NCBI GenBank assembly: GCA_003142475.1
Contig: PLMK01000008.1
Coordinates: forward strand, 99,627 to 163,626
DNA: 64,000 bases
Direction of reading: 5' to 3'
DNA from: Ignavibacteriota bacterium
GTDB lineage: Bacteria > Bacteroidota > Ignavibacteria > UBA10030
Under the pieces are notes generated by a model. That model made no database searches. It was given only the letters and a program-made list of their open reading frames with translations, and was not told the DNA's origin. Below, one piece after another: positions 20,705 through 29,904 of the stretch (the stretch's first letter is position 1; the number at the start of each line of letters is the position of its first letter). The translations under genes were made by a program, and so were the position numbers.

Positions 20705-23700
20705 ATGCAACGGTTTATTCTCATCGGTTTAATTCTCTGCGGAGTCGCAGTAAATGCATGCGCACAGAACTCCGTTTTTGGCAAGAACAAAGTTCAGTAT
20801 AAAGATTTTCATTGGCAGTATCTCCAGACGGATCACTTCGATATTTATTTCTCGCAGGACGGATACAACCTTGCTCAGTTTGCTGCCAATGCATCGGAAG
20901 AGTCATATGCTTCTATCAAGAAACTCCTCCGTTATGAAATTAATAACCGCATTTCCTTCGTTGTTTATAACTCACATAATGAGTTCCAGCAGACAAATGT
21001 TATAGGCGAATATATGGAAGAAGGCATCGGTGGAGTAACAGAGTTGTTTAAGAACCGCGTTGTTATTCCATTCGAAGGAAGCTACGGACAATTTCGGCAT
21101 GTAATCCATCACGAATTAGTGCATGCGGTACTAAATGACATGTTTTATGGCGGAACAATCCAATCTCTTATCTCTAGCAAAGCGCCGGTACAGCTGCCGA
21201 TGTGGATGAATGAAGGTATTGCAGAATACGCCGCATTAAAATGGGATAATAATTCAGATATGTTTTTACGCGATGCAACGGTACACAATTATCTGCCACC
21301 CATCAATTATCTCAGCGGATATTTTGCTTACCGCGGAGGGCAGTCGGTGTGGTACTACATTGCCAATAAATATGGCGAGCAAAAGATCGCAGAAATATTT
21401 AGTAAGATAAAAAGTGCCCGAAGTATTGAAAAAGGATTCAAATCTGCAATTGGTCTGTCTGTAAAGGAACTTTCAGAGCGCTGGGAGAAAGAACAAAAAG
21501 TGTACTACTGGCCGGATATTGCAAAGCGTGAAGAACCGGCTGATTTCTCGTATAAACGTATGACGAATCATACGAAGGATGGAAACTTCTATAACACTAG
21601 TCCCGCCATCTCGCCTCAAGGCGACAAGATTGCATTTATCTCCGACCGAAATGATTACTTCGATGTCTATATAATGTCAGCGTTGGATGGCGAGATTCTT
21701 GATAAAGTAGTAAGTGGGCAAAAGACAAATAATTTTGAAGAGATGCACTTACTAACACCCCGTATCACATGGTCGCCGGATGGAAAGAAACTCGCACTTG
21801 CCGTAAAGGCGGGTGAACGGGATGCCATATTTCTTGTAGATATTATGTCCGGCAAACAGGAAAAGATACAGCTTGATTTGGACGGTGTGTTTTCGGTGGA
21901 TTGGAGTAACGATGGCAATTTACTGGCATTTGTCGGCGTTAAATCGCCGCAATCTGATATTTATATTTATAATATGACTACTAAAGAAGTGAAAAATCTT
22001 ACGAATGATATTTTCTCAGACAGCGAACCGGTATTTTCGCCAGATGGCAAAACGATTTACTTTGCATCTGATCGTGGAGATATAATATCATCGTCTATGA
22101 TATCGAAGAACTTCAAAATTTGGAAATATGATTTTGCGCAAACCGATTTATACTCAGTTAATATTTCTACAGGTATAATTCGACGGATTACTACACAGCC
22201 AAATGGTAGTAAGACTTCGCCAGTTCTCTCGCCGGATGGCAAAAAGATTTTATATATCGCCGATGTAAATGGCATTAACAATATCTACGCACAGGAATTA
22301 GATTCTGGTAAATGGTATCCTATTACCAATTCCATTAGTGGACTCTATCAGCTCTCGCTTTCACATGATGGATCCAAATTAGTGTTTGCATCACTCAATG
22401 AAGCGGGATTTGATATTTACTTGATGCTGCGTCCATTAGAACGCAAACTCAACGTCACAGCGCTTGAGCCGACCGAATTTTACAAAATGAAATACAACCT
22501 TCCACGTAATGAGAAGCCGAAAGAAGTAGTTGCTCTTACGCCATCCTCCGATACAATTGCAGTACAAAGCAATGTTGTTGTGGTTGCCGATACAGTCGGC
22601 ATGGAAGTAACTTACAATTCAGGGACAAAAGCTAATCTTTCTAATTATGTTTTTTCACCGGAAACAATGCATGACACAACGAATGCACCACCGCCAATTT
22701 CAAAAGTAGAAATTACAGACAATCAGGACGTCGACAGCAATTATATTCCGCGCCGTTACAAACTGAACTTCTCACCCGACCTTATCTATGGCGCAGCGAA
22801 TTATAACACGTTTTATGGTTTAGAAGGAAGTACTATTTTAGCTTTCAGCGATATGCTGGGCGACCATCAAATCGTTTTTCAAACTAACCTACTCATTGAT
22901 CTGAAGAACAGTGATTACGGCATTTCCTATTTATACCTTCCGGGGCGTATCGATTGGGGATTCCAAGCTTTTCATGATGCAAAATTTCTGTATCTAGGTT
23001 CAACTGGTTCATTGTTTGATACGCTCTATCGTTTTCAATCATGGGCCGTTGGCGCGATTGCGTCCTATCCGATAGATCGATTCAATCGAATCGATTGCTC
23101 TTTGATGTGGTTAAATCTTTCCCGAGATAATTTGGACAATGCTTCCAGTCCATCTCAGCACCGATCACTTTTATTGCCGCAAGTTAGTTATGTGAATGAC
23201 AATTCGATTTGGCAGGGGGAATGGTTTGGCCCAAATAACGGTTCACGCTTCAATTTTACATTTTATGGCACGCCGAAGTTAGGAAATGATGGATTGGATA
23301 TGCAAACATTTACAGCAGACTATCGAAACTATTTAAAATTGGCGAAAGAATTTATCTTTGCCTATCGACTCTCTGGCGGTATGAGTATCGGCAATAATAG
23401 ACAAAACTTTCTCCTTGGTGGAACAGAAGGGTGGATCAATTACCATCTTGCCACGAACGAAATTCCTATTAACAATGTAGAGGATTTTGCATTCTTGACA
23501 CAAGTTCTTCCGCTGCGCGGATATGAATATGCCCGGCAGATTGGGACCAAGTTTGCTGTAACAAATCTGGAATTCCGTTTTCCGCTGTTAAAGTACCTTA
23601 TCTTCGGCGCTCTGCCAATTGGCTTTGCTAATATACTTGGCTCAGCATTCGTTGATATGGGCACTGCATGGAATGATTCGCATATGTGGAGGGCATTTGA

Positions 23701-23872
23701 ATCAGATCCGAACGATGGCTCGACTGTAACAAAAGATTTACTCATCGGCACGGGAATAGGAACACGACTCTTCATTTTCGGCTTACCAGTCCGTTTTGAT
23801 GTCGCATGGCGATTCAGAGTAGGGAGTTTCTCAGAACCATTTTACTATTTTGCCCTGGGTCCTGATTTCTAA
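20705..23872 (+). CDS. Secreted gluzincin-like (HExxH) domain + TolB/PD40 propeller + C-terminal outer-membrane-barrel-like protein
   Basis: Signal peptide; VIHHELVHAVL...MNEGIAEYAA; repeated FSPDGKxIxFxSDR-type PD40 repeats; C-term barrel-like strands ending in F. Confidence 0.8.
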   Translation: MQRFILIGLILCGVAVNACAQNSVFGKNKVQYKDFHWQYLQTDHFDIYFSQDGYNLAQFAANASEESYASIKKLLRYEINNRISFVVYNSHNEFQQTNVIGEYMEEGIGGVTELFKNRVVIPFEGSYGQFRHVIHHELVHAVLNDMFYGGTIQSLISSKAPVQLPMWMNEGIAEYAALKWDNNSDMFLRDATVHNYLPPINYLSGYFAYRGGQSVWYYIANKYGEQKIAEIFSKIKSARSIEKGFKSAIGLSVKELSERWEKEQKVYYWPDIAKREEPADFSYKRMTNHTKDGNFYNTSPAISPQGDKIAFISDRNDYFDVYIMSALDGEILDKVVSGQKTNNFEEMHLLTPRITWSPDGKKLALAVKAGERDAIFLVDIMSGKQEKIQLDLDGVFSVDWSNDGNLLAFVGVKSPQSDIYIYNMTTKEVKNLTNDIFSDSEPVFSPDGKTIYFASDRGDIISSSMISKNFKIWKYDFAQTDLYSVNISTGIIRRITTQPNGSKTSPVLSPDGKKILYIADVNGINNIYAQELDSGKWYPITNSISGLYQLSLSHDGSKLVFASLNEAGFDIYLMLRPLERKLNVTALEPTEFYKMKYNLPRNEKPKEVVALTPSSDTIAVQSNVVVVADTVGMEVTYNSGTKANLSNYVFSPETMHDTTNAPPPISKVEITDNQDVDSNYIPRRYKLNFSPDLIYGAANYNTFYGLEGSTILAFSDMLGDHQIVFQTNLLIDLKNSDYGISYLYLPGRIDWGFQAFHDAKFLYLGSTGSLFDTLYRFQSWAVGAIASYPIDRFNRIDCSLMWLNLSRDNLDNASSPSQHRSLLLPQVSYVNDNSIWQGEWFGPNNGSRFNFTFYGTPKLGNDGLDMQTFTADYRNYLKLAKEFIFAYRLSGGMSIGNNRQNFLLGGTEGWINYHLATNEIPINNVEDFAFLTQVLPLRGYEYARQIGTKFAVTNLEFRFPLLKYLIFGALPIGFANILGSAFVDMGTAWNDSHMWRAFESDPNDGSTVTKDLLIGTGIGTRLFIFGLPVRFDVAWRFRVGSFSEPFYYFALGPDF

Positions 23873-23916
23873 TATAAATATCTGGTATCTATCAGATGCT
23901 CAAGCGGGATTGATAT

Positions 23917-24840
23917 TCAAAATGGTTGGTTAGATTTTAACTTAATCTTTTGTGTGCCTGGAAGAAGCCCGCGTTTGAGAAAAAGTTTTTGCCCTTCTGA
24001 AGTGGCAACGTAAGTACCAAATCCCGCCGCCAAATTAATCTGCCCTCTCGTGTACATATAAATCGCCCTCTTGAGCGGATAATAATTTCTGTAGATATTT
24101 GCAGGGTGAGGTGAAAAGAAATTCCCAATTGTTTCGGTTGGTGTAGCAAATGTCGTGTCTGTGTCTTCGCTTGTTCTACCGAGGTTGAGAATTACCGCCT
24201 CTGACTTTGCCGAATCAATCCATGCTAACGCTACAAAGCCGAGTGCAAGCGGATCTTTTTCTACCGATCGAAGTGTTTGAATATCTGAACTTGTCCGCGT
24301 GAATTTTGCCGAGATACCTGCTTGCTTCAATAATCGTTGCTTAAAATATTCTGTCACATCTGATGAATCCTGACAGTAAATCTTTATTGTGCCTTTCATT
24401 GGTTTGGCAAGTTGTTCCCATCGCGTTATTGTTCCTAACAATATTTTTTTAATCTCCGTTGTCGTCATTTCCGTTATTTTGTTCTTTGGATGTACAACAA
24501 CAGTAATCGCATCGTAGGCTACAATCAATTCATTCAGGTTGGTTGAAATCCTTTTCACTTGATCTCTTTCCTCTTGCGTCAATGGTCGTGGAAGGAAAGC
24601 AATATGCGCAGTATCCCTGACGAAGCGGCGTTCAGCTATTTCTGCGGATACAATAGTATCCGTTATGTGTGCGCCGTTTATCTGATAGAGACTAAGAAAT
24701 TCGTTCACTTCGTCAATCATAACGGGAGCGATAGATTCCGGAATGAAAACGTGAAGCTTGCCTTTTATTGTAGTTTCCTTTTCTTCGGTGTTGCAGCCAA
24801 GAAAGAGAGTAATTAGGCAAACAAAGCAGAGAGAGCGCAT
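23917..24840 (-). CDS. PstS-like solute-binding lipoprotein (orphan)
   Basis: MRSLCFVCLITLFLGCNTEE lipobox; MTTTEIKKILLGTITRWEQL PBP-like motif. Start moved to 24840 because track start 25050 overlaps the upstream CDS. Confidence 0.75.
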   Translation of the reverse strand: MRSLCFVCLITLFLGCNTEEKETTIKGKLHVFIPESIAPVMIDEVNEFLSLYQINGAHITDTIVSAEIAERRFVRDTAHIAFLPRPLTQEERDQVKRISTNLNELIVAYDAITVVVHPKNKITEMTTTEIKKILLGTITRWEQLAKPMKGTIKIYCQDSSDVTEYFKQRLLKQAGISAKFTRTSSDIQTLRSVEKDPLALGFVALAWIDSAKSEAVILNLGRTSEDTDTTFATPTETIGNFFSPHPANIYRNYYPLKRAIYMYTRGQINLAAGFGTYVATSEGQKLFLKRGLLPGTQKIKLKSNQPF

Positions 24841-24865
24841 AAGATATTCCTTCTTGATAAAATTA

Positions 24866-26146
24866 TTAGGAGGTTGTAGGAGATTTCTCTGGGGCGCGTT
24901 CTTCCACACGCTGTAACAGAATGAGTCCGGCGAAAAGGAAGAATCCAATAGAGAGAATAGCAAATCGTTGATTAAGATACGACGAAACGAATCCGAAAAT
25001 GACCGGCCCAAGTATTGCAGATGCTTTTCCAAAGAACGAATAAAATCCAAAAAACTCTGTTTTCTTTTCCTGCGGAGTGATAATAGACATCATACCTCTG
25101 CTGGTTGATTGAGAAGAACCGAGAGCTAATCCGGCAAGGATACCGAGTCCATAGAACATCCATTTATCTTGAATAAAATATGCAATTGCTACAATGCTCA
25201 GCCAAAGAAATAAGGTGATGCTGAGCGTCCTTTTATGATTAGTGTGATCCGCCAAAATGCCGAAAATAATAGAACCAAAAATTGCAGAAGTTTGTACCAT
25301 AGCAAAGTAAATAACAATTTCGCTGATATCCATCTTGAGCGTTTCGCGTGCAAAGATGGAAGAGAATATAATGATGGTATTCACTCCGTCAATATAAATA
25401 AAATAAGCAAGGAGAAAGCGTGCTATATTTCGATACTTTGGGAATTGCTGATATGTGGTTCGAAGCCGAGCAAAACCGATTTTAATAAAGTCTAATTTCA
25501 AGCTCCCGGTTCGCTGTTTGTCAGGAAGAAAGAAAAACAATGGCAGTGAAAACACGAAAAAGAAAGCAGCGGCTACGATAAAACTAAGCCGAATGTTGAA
25601 AAGATTGTCCGTGCCGAATCCACCTGCATATAACGGAAACACTACCGCAAGCGACACGAGCGATCCAACATATCCGAGAGCGAATCCATAGCCCGAGACA
25701 CGGCCGTAACTTCGAGCCGTTGTTATTTCGGGAAGGAATGCATCATAGAATACAAGCCCCGCTTCGAACCCGATATTCGAAACAATAAGAAGCACCATCC
25801 CGAAGAAGATCATTCCTGAGTGCACGAAGAAAAGACTCGACGTCGCAAGAACGCATAGTGCCGTGAGAATACCGAGGAATCGTTTTTTGCCTGCGCCATA
25901 ATCAGCGACAGCGCCAAGGACTGGAGAGAAGAGCGCCACGATTAACATGGAAATACTAAACGCGGAACCCCATAAAAAATCTCCTTGATTGCTGCTTTGC
26001 GCAACAATTTCTTTGAAGTAGAGCGGATAACCAACGGTAAGAATGAGAACATAAAACGCTGTATGGGCGAAATCGAACAATGCCCAAGAAAATATTTGCC
26101 AGCGTGTTGCAGTATAGAAAGACGGAGGATTAAGCGAGCTACTCAT
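24866..26146 (-). CDS. MFS transporter, UMF1/Atg22-like
   Basis: SWALFDFAHTAFYVLILTVGYPLYF N-term, multiple TMs, STSRGMMSIITPQEKKTEFFGFYSFFGKASA. Confidence 0.88.
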   Translation of the reverse strand: MSSSLNPPSFYTATRWQIFSWALFDFAHTAFYVLILTVGYPLYFKEIVAQSSNQGDFLWGSAFSISMLIVALFSPVLGAVADYGAGKKRFLGILTALCVLATSSLFFVHSGMIFFGMVLLIVSNIGFEAGLVFYDAFLPEITTARSYGRVSGYGFALGYVGSLVSLAVVFPLYAGGFGTDNLFNIRLSFIVAAAFFFVFSLPLFFFLPDKQRTGSLKLDFIKIGFARLRTTYQQFPKYRNIARFLLAYFIYIDGVNTIIIFSSIFARETLKMDISEIVIYFAMVQTSAIFGSIIFGILADHTNHKRTLSITLFLWLSIVAIAYFIQDKWMFYGLGILAGLALGSSQSTSRGMMSIITPQEKKTEFFGFYSFFGKASAILGPVIFGFVSSYLNQRFAILSIGFFLFAGLILLQRVEERAPEKSPTTS

Positions 26147-26622
26147 CTTTGCTTGGATTGTTTATTTGCCCCAGTGTTCACTAATCCTCGTCCTGATTTC
26201 TTTATTCGGCCATCCTTTTTCAGATCATCAAGAATTGAATCGAGTACGCCGTTAACAAACTTATCACTCTTTTCGGTACTGAAGTCGCGAGCAATTTCTA
26301 TGGCTTCGTTGATAGTGACTTTCGGCGGAATGTCATCGAAATACAATAATTCGCAAATACTCATTCGCAGTACAATCCGGTCAACAATGGCAAGGCGATT
26401 AAATTCCCAATGTTCTATCCGCTGGCGAATTAAATCATCTAACTCTTTGTTGCATTCAATAACTTTGAGGATTAACTGTTTCGCGAAGGCGAACGATTCC
26501 GGCTGTTTCTCTAAATCAGCAACGATGTTCTCAATGATAAACTGGATAGGTTCATGAGAGAGTTCGTACGCATAAAGCGCCTGCAAAACCCGTTCCCGTA
26601 CTATTCGTCGTCGGAGGGACAT
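26143..26622 (-). CDS. nusB: Transcription antitermination factor NusB
   Basis: RRIVRERVLQALYAYE...RMSICELLYFDDIPPKVTINEAIEIARDFSTEKSDKFVNGVLDSI; start at MSLRRR preferred over track start 26670. Confidence 0.93.
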   Translation of the reverse strand: MSLRRRIVRERVLQALYAYELSHEPIQFIIENIVADLEKQPESFAFAKQLILKVIECNKELDDLIRQRIEHWEFNRLAIVDRIVLRMSICELLYFDDIPPKVTINEAIEIARDFSTEKSDKFVNGVLDSILDDLKKDGRIKKSGRGLVNTGANKQSKQR

Positions 26623-26766
26623 AGCATTTTCAGCGAAAGAATTTATAAATGGAATGAATACACTGCACATCTATAACTTAGGGAAAAAATGTGAGGGAGG
26701 CAACTGGTGATTTATAGAAGCGATAAATGCCAATTAGTAATTAGCAATTAAAAATGTAACTCAGTC

Positions 26767-29724
26767 CTACTTCATGGGCCAATTGCCCTCAATCTTCTGC
26801 GTTATTGCTTGGAGAAATTCTGGTTCACGCGCGATGGAAGAAAAATCTGGATTAAGCAACTCTGCAAAATCGTATTTCTGACGCAATGCCTTTTCCAATG
26901 CAGAAAACGCCTTTTGTACATCACGCTGAATAGAATAGAGTTCTGCACTTCGAAATAAAATTTCAGATGAATTGTTGTCGATCTGCATTGCTTTATTCAT
27001 TGCTGTTTCACCATCAGAAAAATTTCCAAGCCGCGAATGGAACAGTCCGACAAATGAAAGAGCTATGGCATCTTCAGGATCTGTTTCAATTGTTTGCTGC
27101 GCTATTTTTAATCCATCTCCAAGCCACTTTTGTGCGGTATTGATTTGGAGTGAAAGTTGATAGGCACGTCCAATCCAATAATAGTATCGATAATCTTTGG
27201 GAGATTTGCGAAGCTTTTGCTGGAAGTAATCAATTACTTTATTGTAATTTCCTTCATTGATCCAAATATTTTGAATATAATTAGATGTCAGCATTTCTTC
27301 ATCTTCTCCAAGAATTTGCGCTTGCCTGTAGGAATTTTCTGCGGCAGAGTATTCTTGTTTCATCTGTTGAGCTAATGCAATCGTGAAATACGATTTTGGA
27401 TTGATCGGATCGTACAAAATTGCATTAGAGGCATACAGAGAAGCGTCATCGAACTTCCCGGCGATAATGGAAAGAAAAGCAAGCTCCCGGTAACATTCCG
27501 GGTCTTGTGGAAGTAAAGTTACGCTTTGGGTTATCGAGGACAAAGCTGTATTATAATTTTGTTGGAGACGACTGCAGATTGCGAGAACTCGATGAGCAAG
27601 AGCAATATTAGGAGAATACCGCAGTGCGCGTTGTGCGTATTCGGTGGCAGATTGCAGAAACTGTGGATCGTTCGTTGTAGAGAACATACGCAGCTTAATT
27701 TCAGCGAGCATTCCATACGCCAGACCGAAAGAAGGATCAATTTGCACTGCCGTGAACAATAGATTTTTTGCAGAATCCATTGCTATTCCGGAATTTGTTT
27801 GTAGCAGATAAATAGCTTCTAGATATTTTTCAAATGCATCAATGTTGGAAATCCGCGCAATCTCTGGCAATTTGGATTTTATTTCCATTTCCTCCATAAC
27901 TTTTTGTAAAATATTTTTCCGTATTTCACTTATCGCAGAAATTTGCCCTTCCACCGATCCAACAAAAACAATCTTCTGTTGATCTGGAATGAGTAGGCGT
28001 ATTTGTAAAGTGTAGCTCTCACGATATTCTTGAACTGTAACCATCACCAGATAGCTTTTTGGAAGCATGGATGTGATCTTCTGTATGTGCGCTGGATCTG
28101 GAATGTATAAAAGTGCGGAAGAGGGGGCAATAACGGTTAAGTGTTCGCATCGTGAAAAATCTTCTGCCAATAGAGTGGGAAGCGCATTAAACATATCAAT
28201 ATTACTATTACTTGTATCGCGTGGAATATTCATGAATTGCAATATAGCAATCGATGCATTCTTAGGGAATACAATATCCACGAGTTTCGGAATACCAAAT
28301 AATGCCACTCCCAATGCTACGATTATAGCCGCGATGTAGTAAATTTTTTTATGTCGGGAGCTATTATTATTGACTTGTTGGTGTAGATATGTTTGCCTTA
28401 GTCTTTGCTCTTCTACATTTTGCTGAAGTTTAGCAAGTTCATGGATGCGCTGTTCCTCGTGCGCCTGCTTTGCTTGTATGCGCAGCAACTCCGTTTTAGC
28501 CTGTTCAGTTTGACGAATACTCTCTTCCAATCGCCGCGCACCGGAATGGTTCGGATCGATTACAAAAAGTTCATGCAGTGTAAATGTTGCTTCAGCGAAT
28601 TTCTCTTCTTGAAGAAGTGCTCGCGCCTGTTCAAGAAGCTCTTCGATATGCCGCTCTTCATTGGATATCTTTTTAGGTGCGTTTTCTACACGCTTAGTCC
28701 TATTCCTTTCCTCAACACGGTAACGCTCTTCCTCAATTTGTGTAAGAAGTTGTTGGGCGCCGACATGCAATGGACGTACCCGGAAGATTTCATTTACTTC
28801 GTTTTCTGCCGCATCTAACTGACCTTCTTTAAATAACTCATTAGCTTTTTGAAGGTGCTCTTTCATTTTCTTCTCTTGTTCTTCTGCTTCCTTCCTGCGT
28901 TCGGTGTTTGTGCGTTGCTGAGGGTCGAGTTCGTAGATTTTGTTTAGTTCTGCTTCTGCTTCGTTTATTTTGCCTTCTTCATAGTATTTTTCCGCTTTCG
29001 TGTAATGCTCAGCAATTATCTTTTTTTGCTCTTCTTCTTTCTTTTCGAATCCTTGTTTTGCCCGTTGCTTTGCCTCTTCAACATTTTTGGCTTCTAGCGC
29101 CTCCTCGGTTTCCACTTTTTGTGCCAACTCTTCCTGATTATGTGCTAGTGTTTCTAAAGCTTTAGCAGATGGTGTTGAAAACTCGGCAATGCTATCAATC
29201 AAGACTTCATACACTTCTACTTGTTCAGGTATGTTCTTTAATCGCTGAGGGCCAAGTGGAAAAACTCGGAGTTGTATTTTATTGCGTACCTGCTGGTACA
29301 CATCTTGCGAAATCCAAATTCGGTTCGGTCCTGCCATCGCTTCAATACGAGAAGCGATGTTCACGCCATCTCCGATAATATCCTCATCACGGATGATCAC
29401 GTCACCAAGATGAACACCGACGCGAATTTCGATTTTATCTAATTCCGACTTTTCCCTATTAAAATGTGAGAATCGCTTTTGCGCTTCAATTGCACATCTT
29501 ACCGCATTGACAGCGCTAGCGAAATCAATCATAAATGAATCACCAATAGATTTTATGACACGTCCATCAAATTTTGCAGCGAGTACGCGTAAAAGAGCAT
29601 CATGCGTCTTCAATAACTCAAAGGCGTTAGCTTCGTTCTTAGCCATCTTTTTGGAAAATCCTTTGATGTCTGTGAACATAATCGCAGTGAGTTTGCGGGT
29701 TTCGACTTCAGTTGGAAATATCAT
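26767..29724 (-). CDS. Class III adenylate/guanylate cyclase with coiled/TPR linker, one TM and C-terminal TPR domain
   Basis: TAIMFTDIKGFSKKM, KSIGDSFMIDF, GVHLGDVI, GDGVNIASRIEAMA cyclase motifs; TM IYYIAAIIVALGVALFGI; TPRs near C-term. Confidence 0.88.
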   Translation of the reverse strand: MIFPTEVETRKLTAIMFTDIKGFSKKMAKNEANAFELLKTHDALLRVLAAKFDGRVIKSIGDSFMIDFASAVNAVRCAIEAQKRFSHFNREKSELDKIEIRVGVHLGDVIIRDEDIIGDGVNIASRIEAMAGPNRIWISQDVYQQVRNKIQLRVFPLGPQRLKNIPEQVEVYEVLIDSIAEFSTPSAKALETLAHNQEELAQKVETEEALEAKNVEEAKQRAKQGFEKKEEEQKKIIAEHYTKAEKYYEEGKINEAEAELNKIYELDPQQRTNTERRKEAEEQEKKMKEHLQKANELFKEGQLDAAENEVNEIFRVRPLHVGAQQLLTQIEEERYRVEERNRTKRVENAPKKISNEERHIEELLEQARALLQEEKFAEATFTLHELFVIDPNHSGARRLEESIRQTEQAKTELLRIQAKQAHEEQRIHELAKLQQNVEEQRLRQTYLHQQVNNNSSRHKKIYYIAAIIVALGVALFGIPKLVDIVFPKNASIAILQFMNIPRDTSNSNIDMFNALPTLLAEDFSRCEHLTVIAPSSALLYIPDPAHIQKITSMLPKSYLVMVTVQEYRESYTLQIRLLIPDQQKIVFVGSVEGQISAISEIRKNILQKVMEEMEIKSKLPEIARISNIDAFEKYLEAIYLLQTNSGIAMDSAKNLLFTAVQIDPSFGLAYGMLAEIKLRMFSTTNDPQFLQSATEYAQRALRYSPNIALAHRVLAICSRLQQNYNTALSSITQSVTLLPQDPECYRELAFLSIIAGKFDDASLYASNAILYDPINPKSYFTIALAQQMKQEYSAAENSYRQAQILGEDEEMLTSNYIQNIWINEGNYNKVIDYFQQKLRKSPKDYRYYYWIGRAYQLSLQINTAQKWLGDGLKIAQQTIETDPEDAIALSFVGLFHSRLGNFSDGETAMNKAMQIDNNSSEILFRSAELYSIQRDVQKAFSALEKALRQKYDFAELLNPDFSSIAREPEFLQAITQKIEGNWPMK

Positions 29725-29904
29725 TACAGTGTGCGCTCTATTGGAAAAAATGTGTTTTAGTGAATATCCCTACTCTTCAAAGATAGGTGTGGAGATGCTG
29801 AATGTCAACACATGCAAAGAAAAAAGGTTAATGAGCATGGGCTGAAGAAAGAGAAGGACTGACTAATGGATCGATAATTCTCTCCAAAAATTGGAATTTT
29901 TCGT

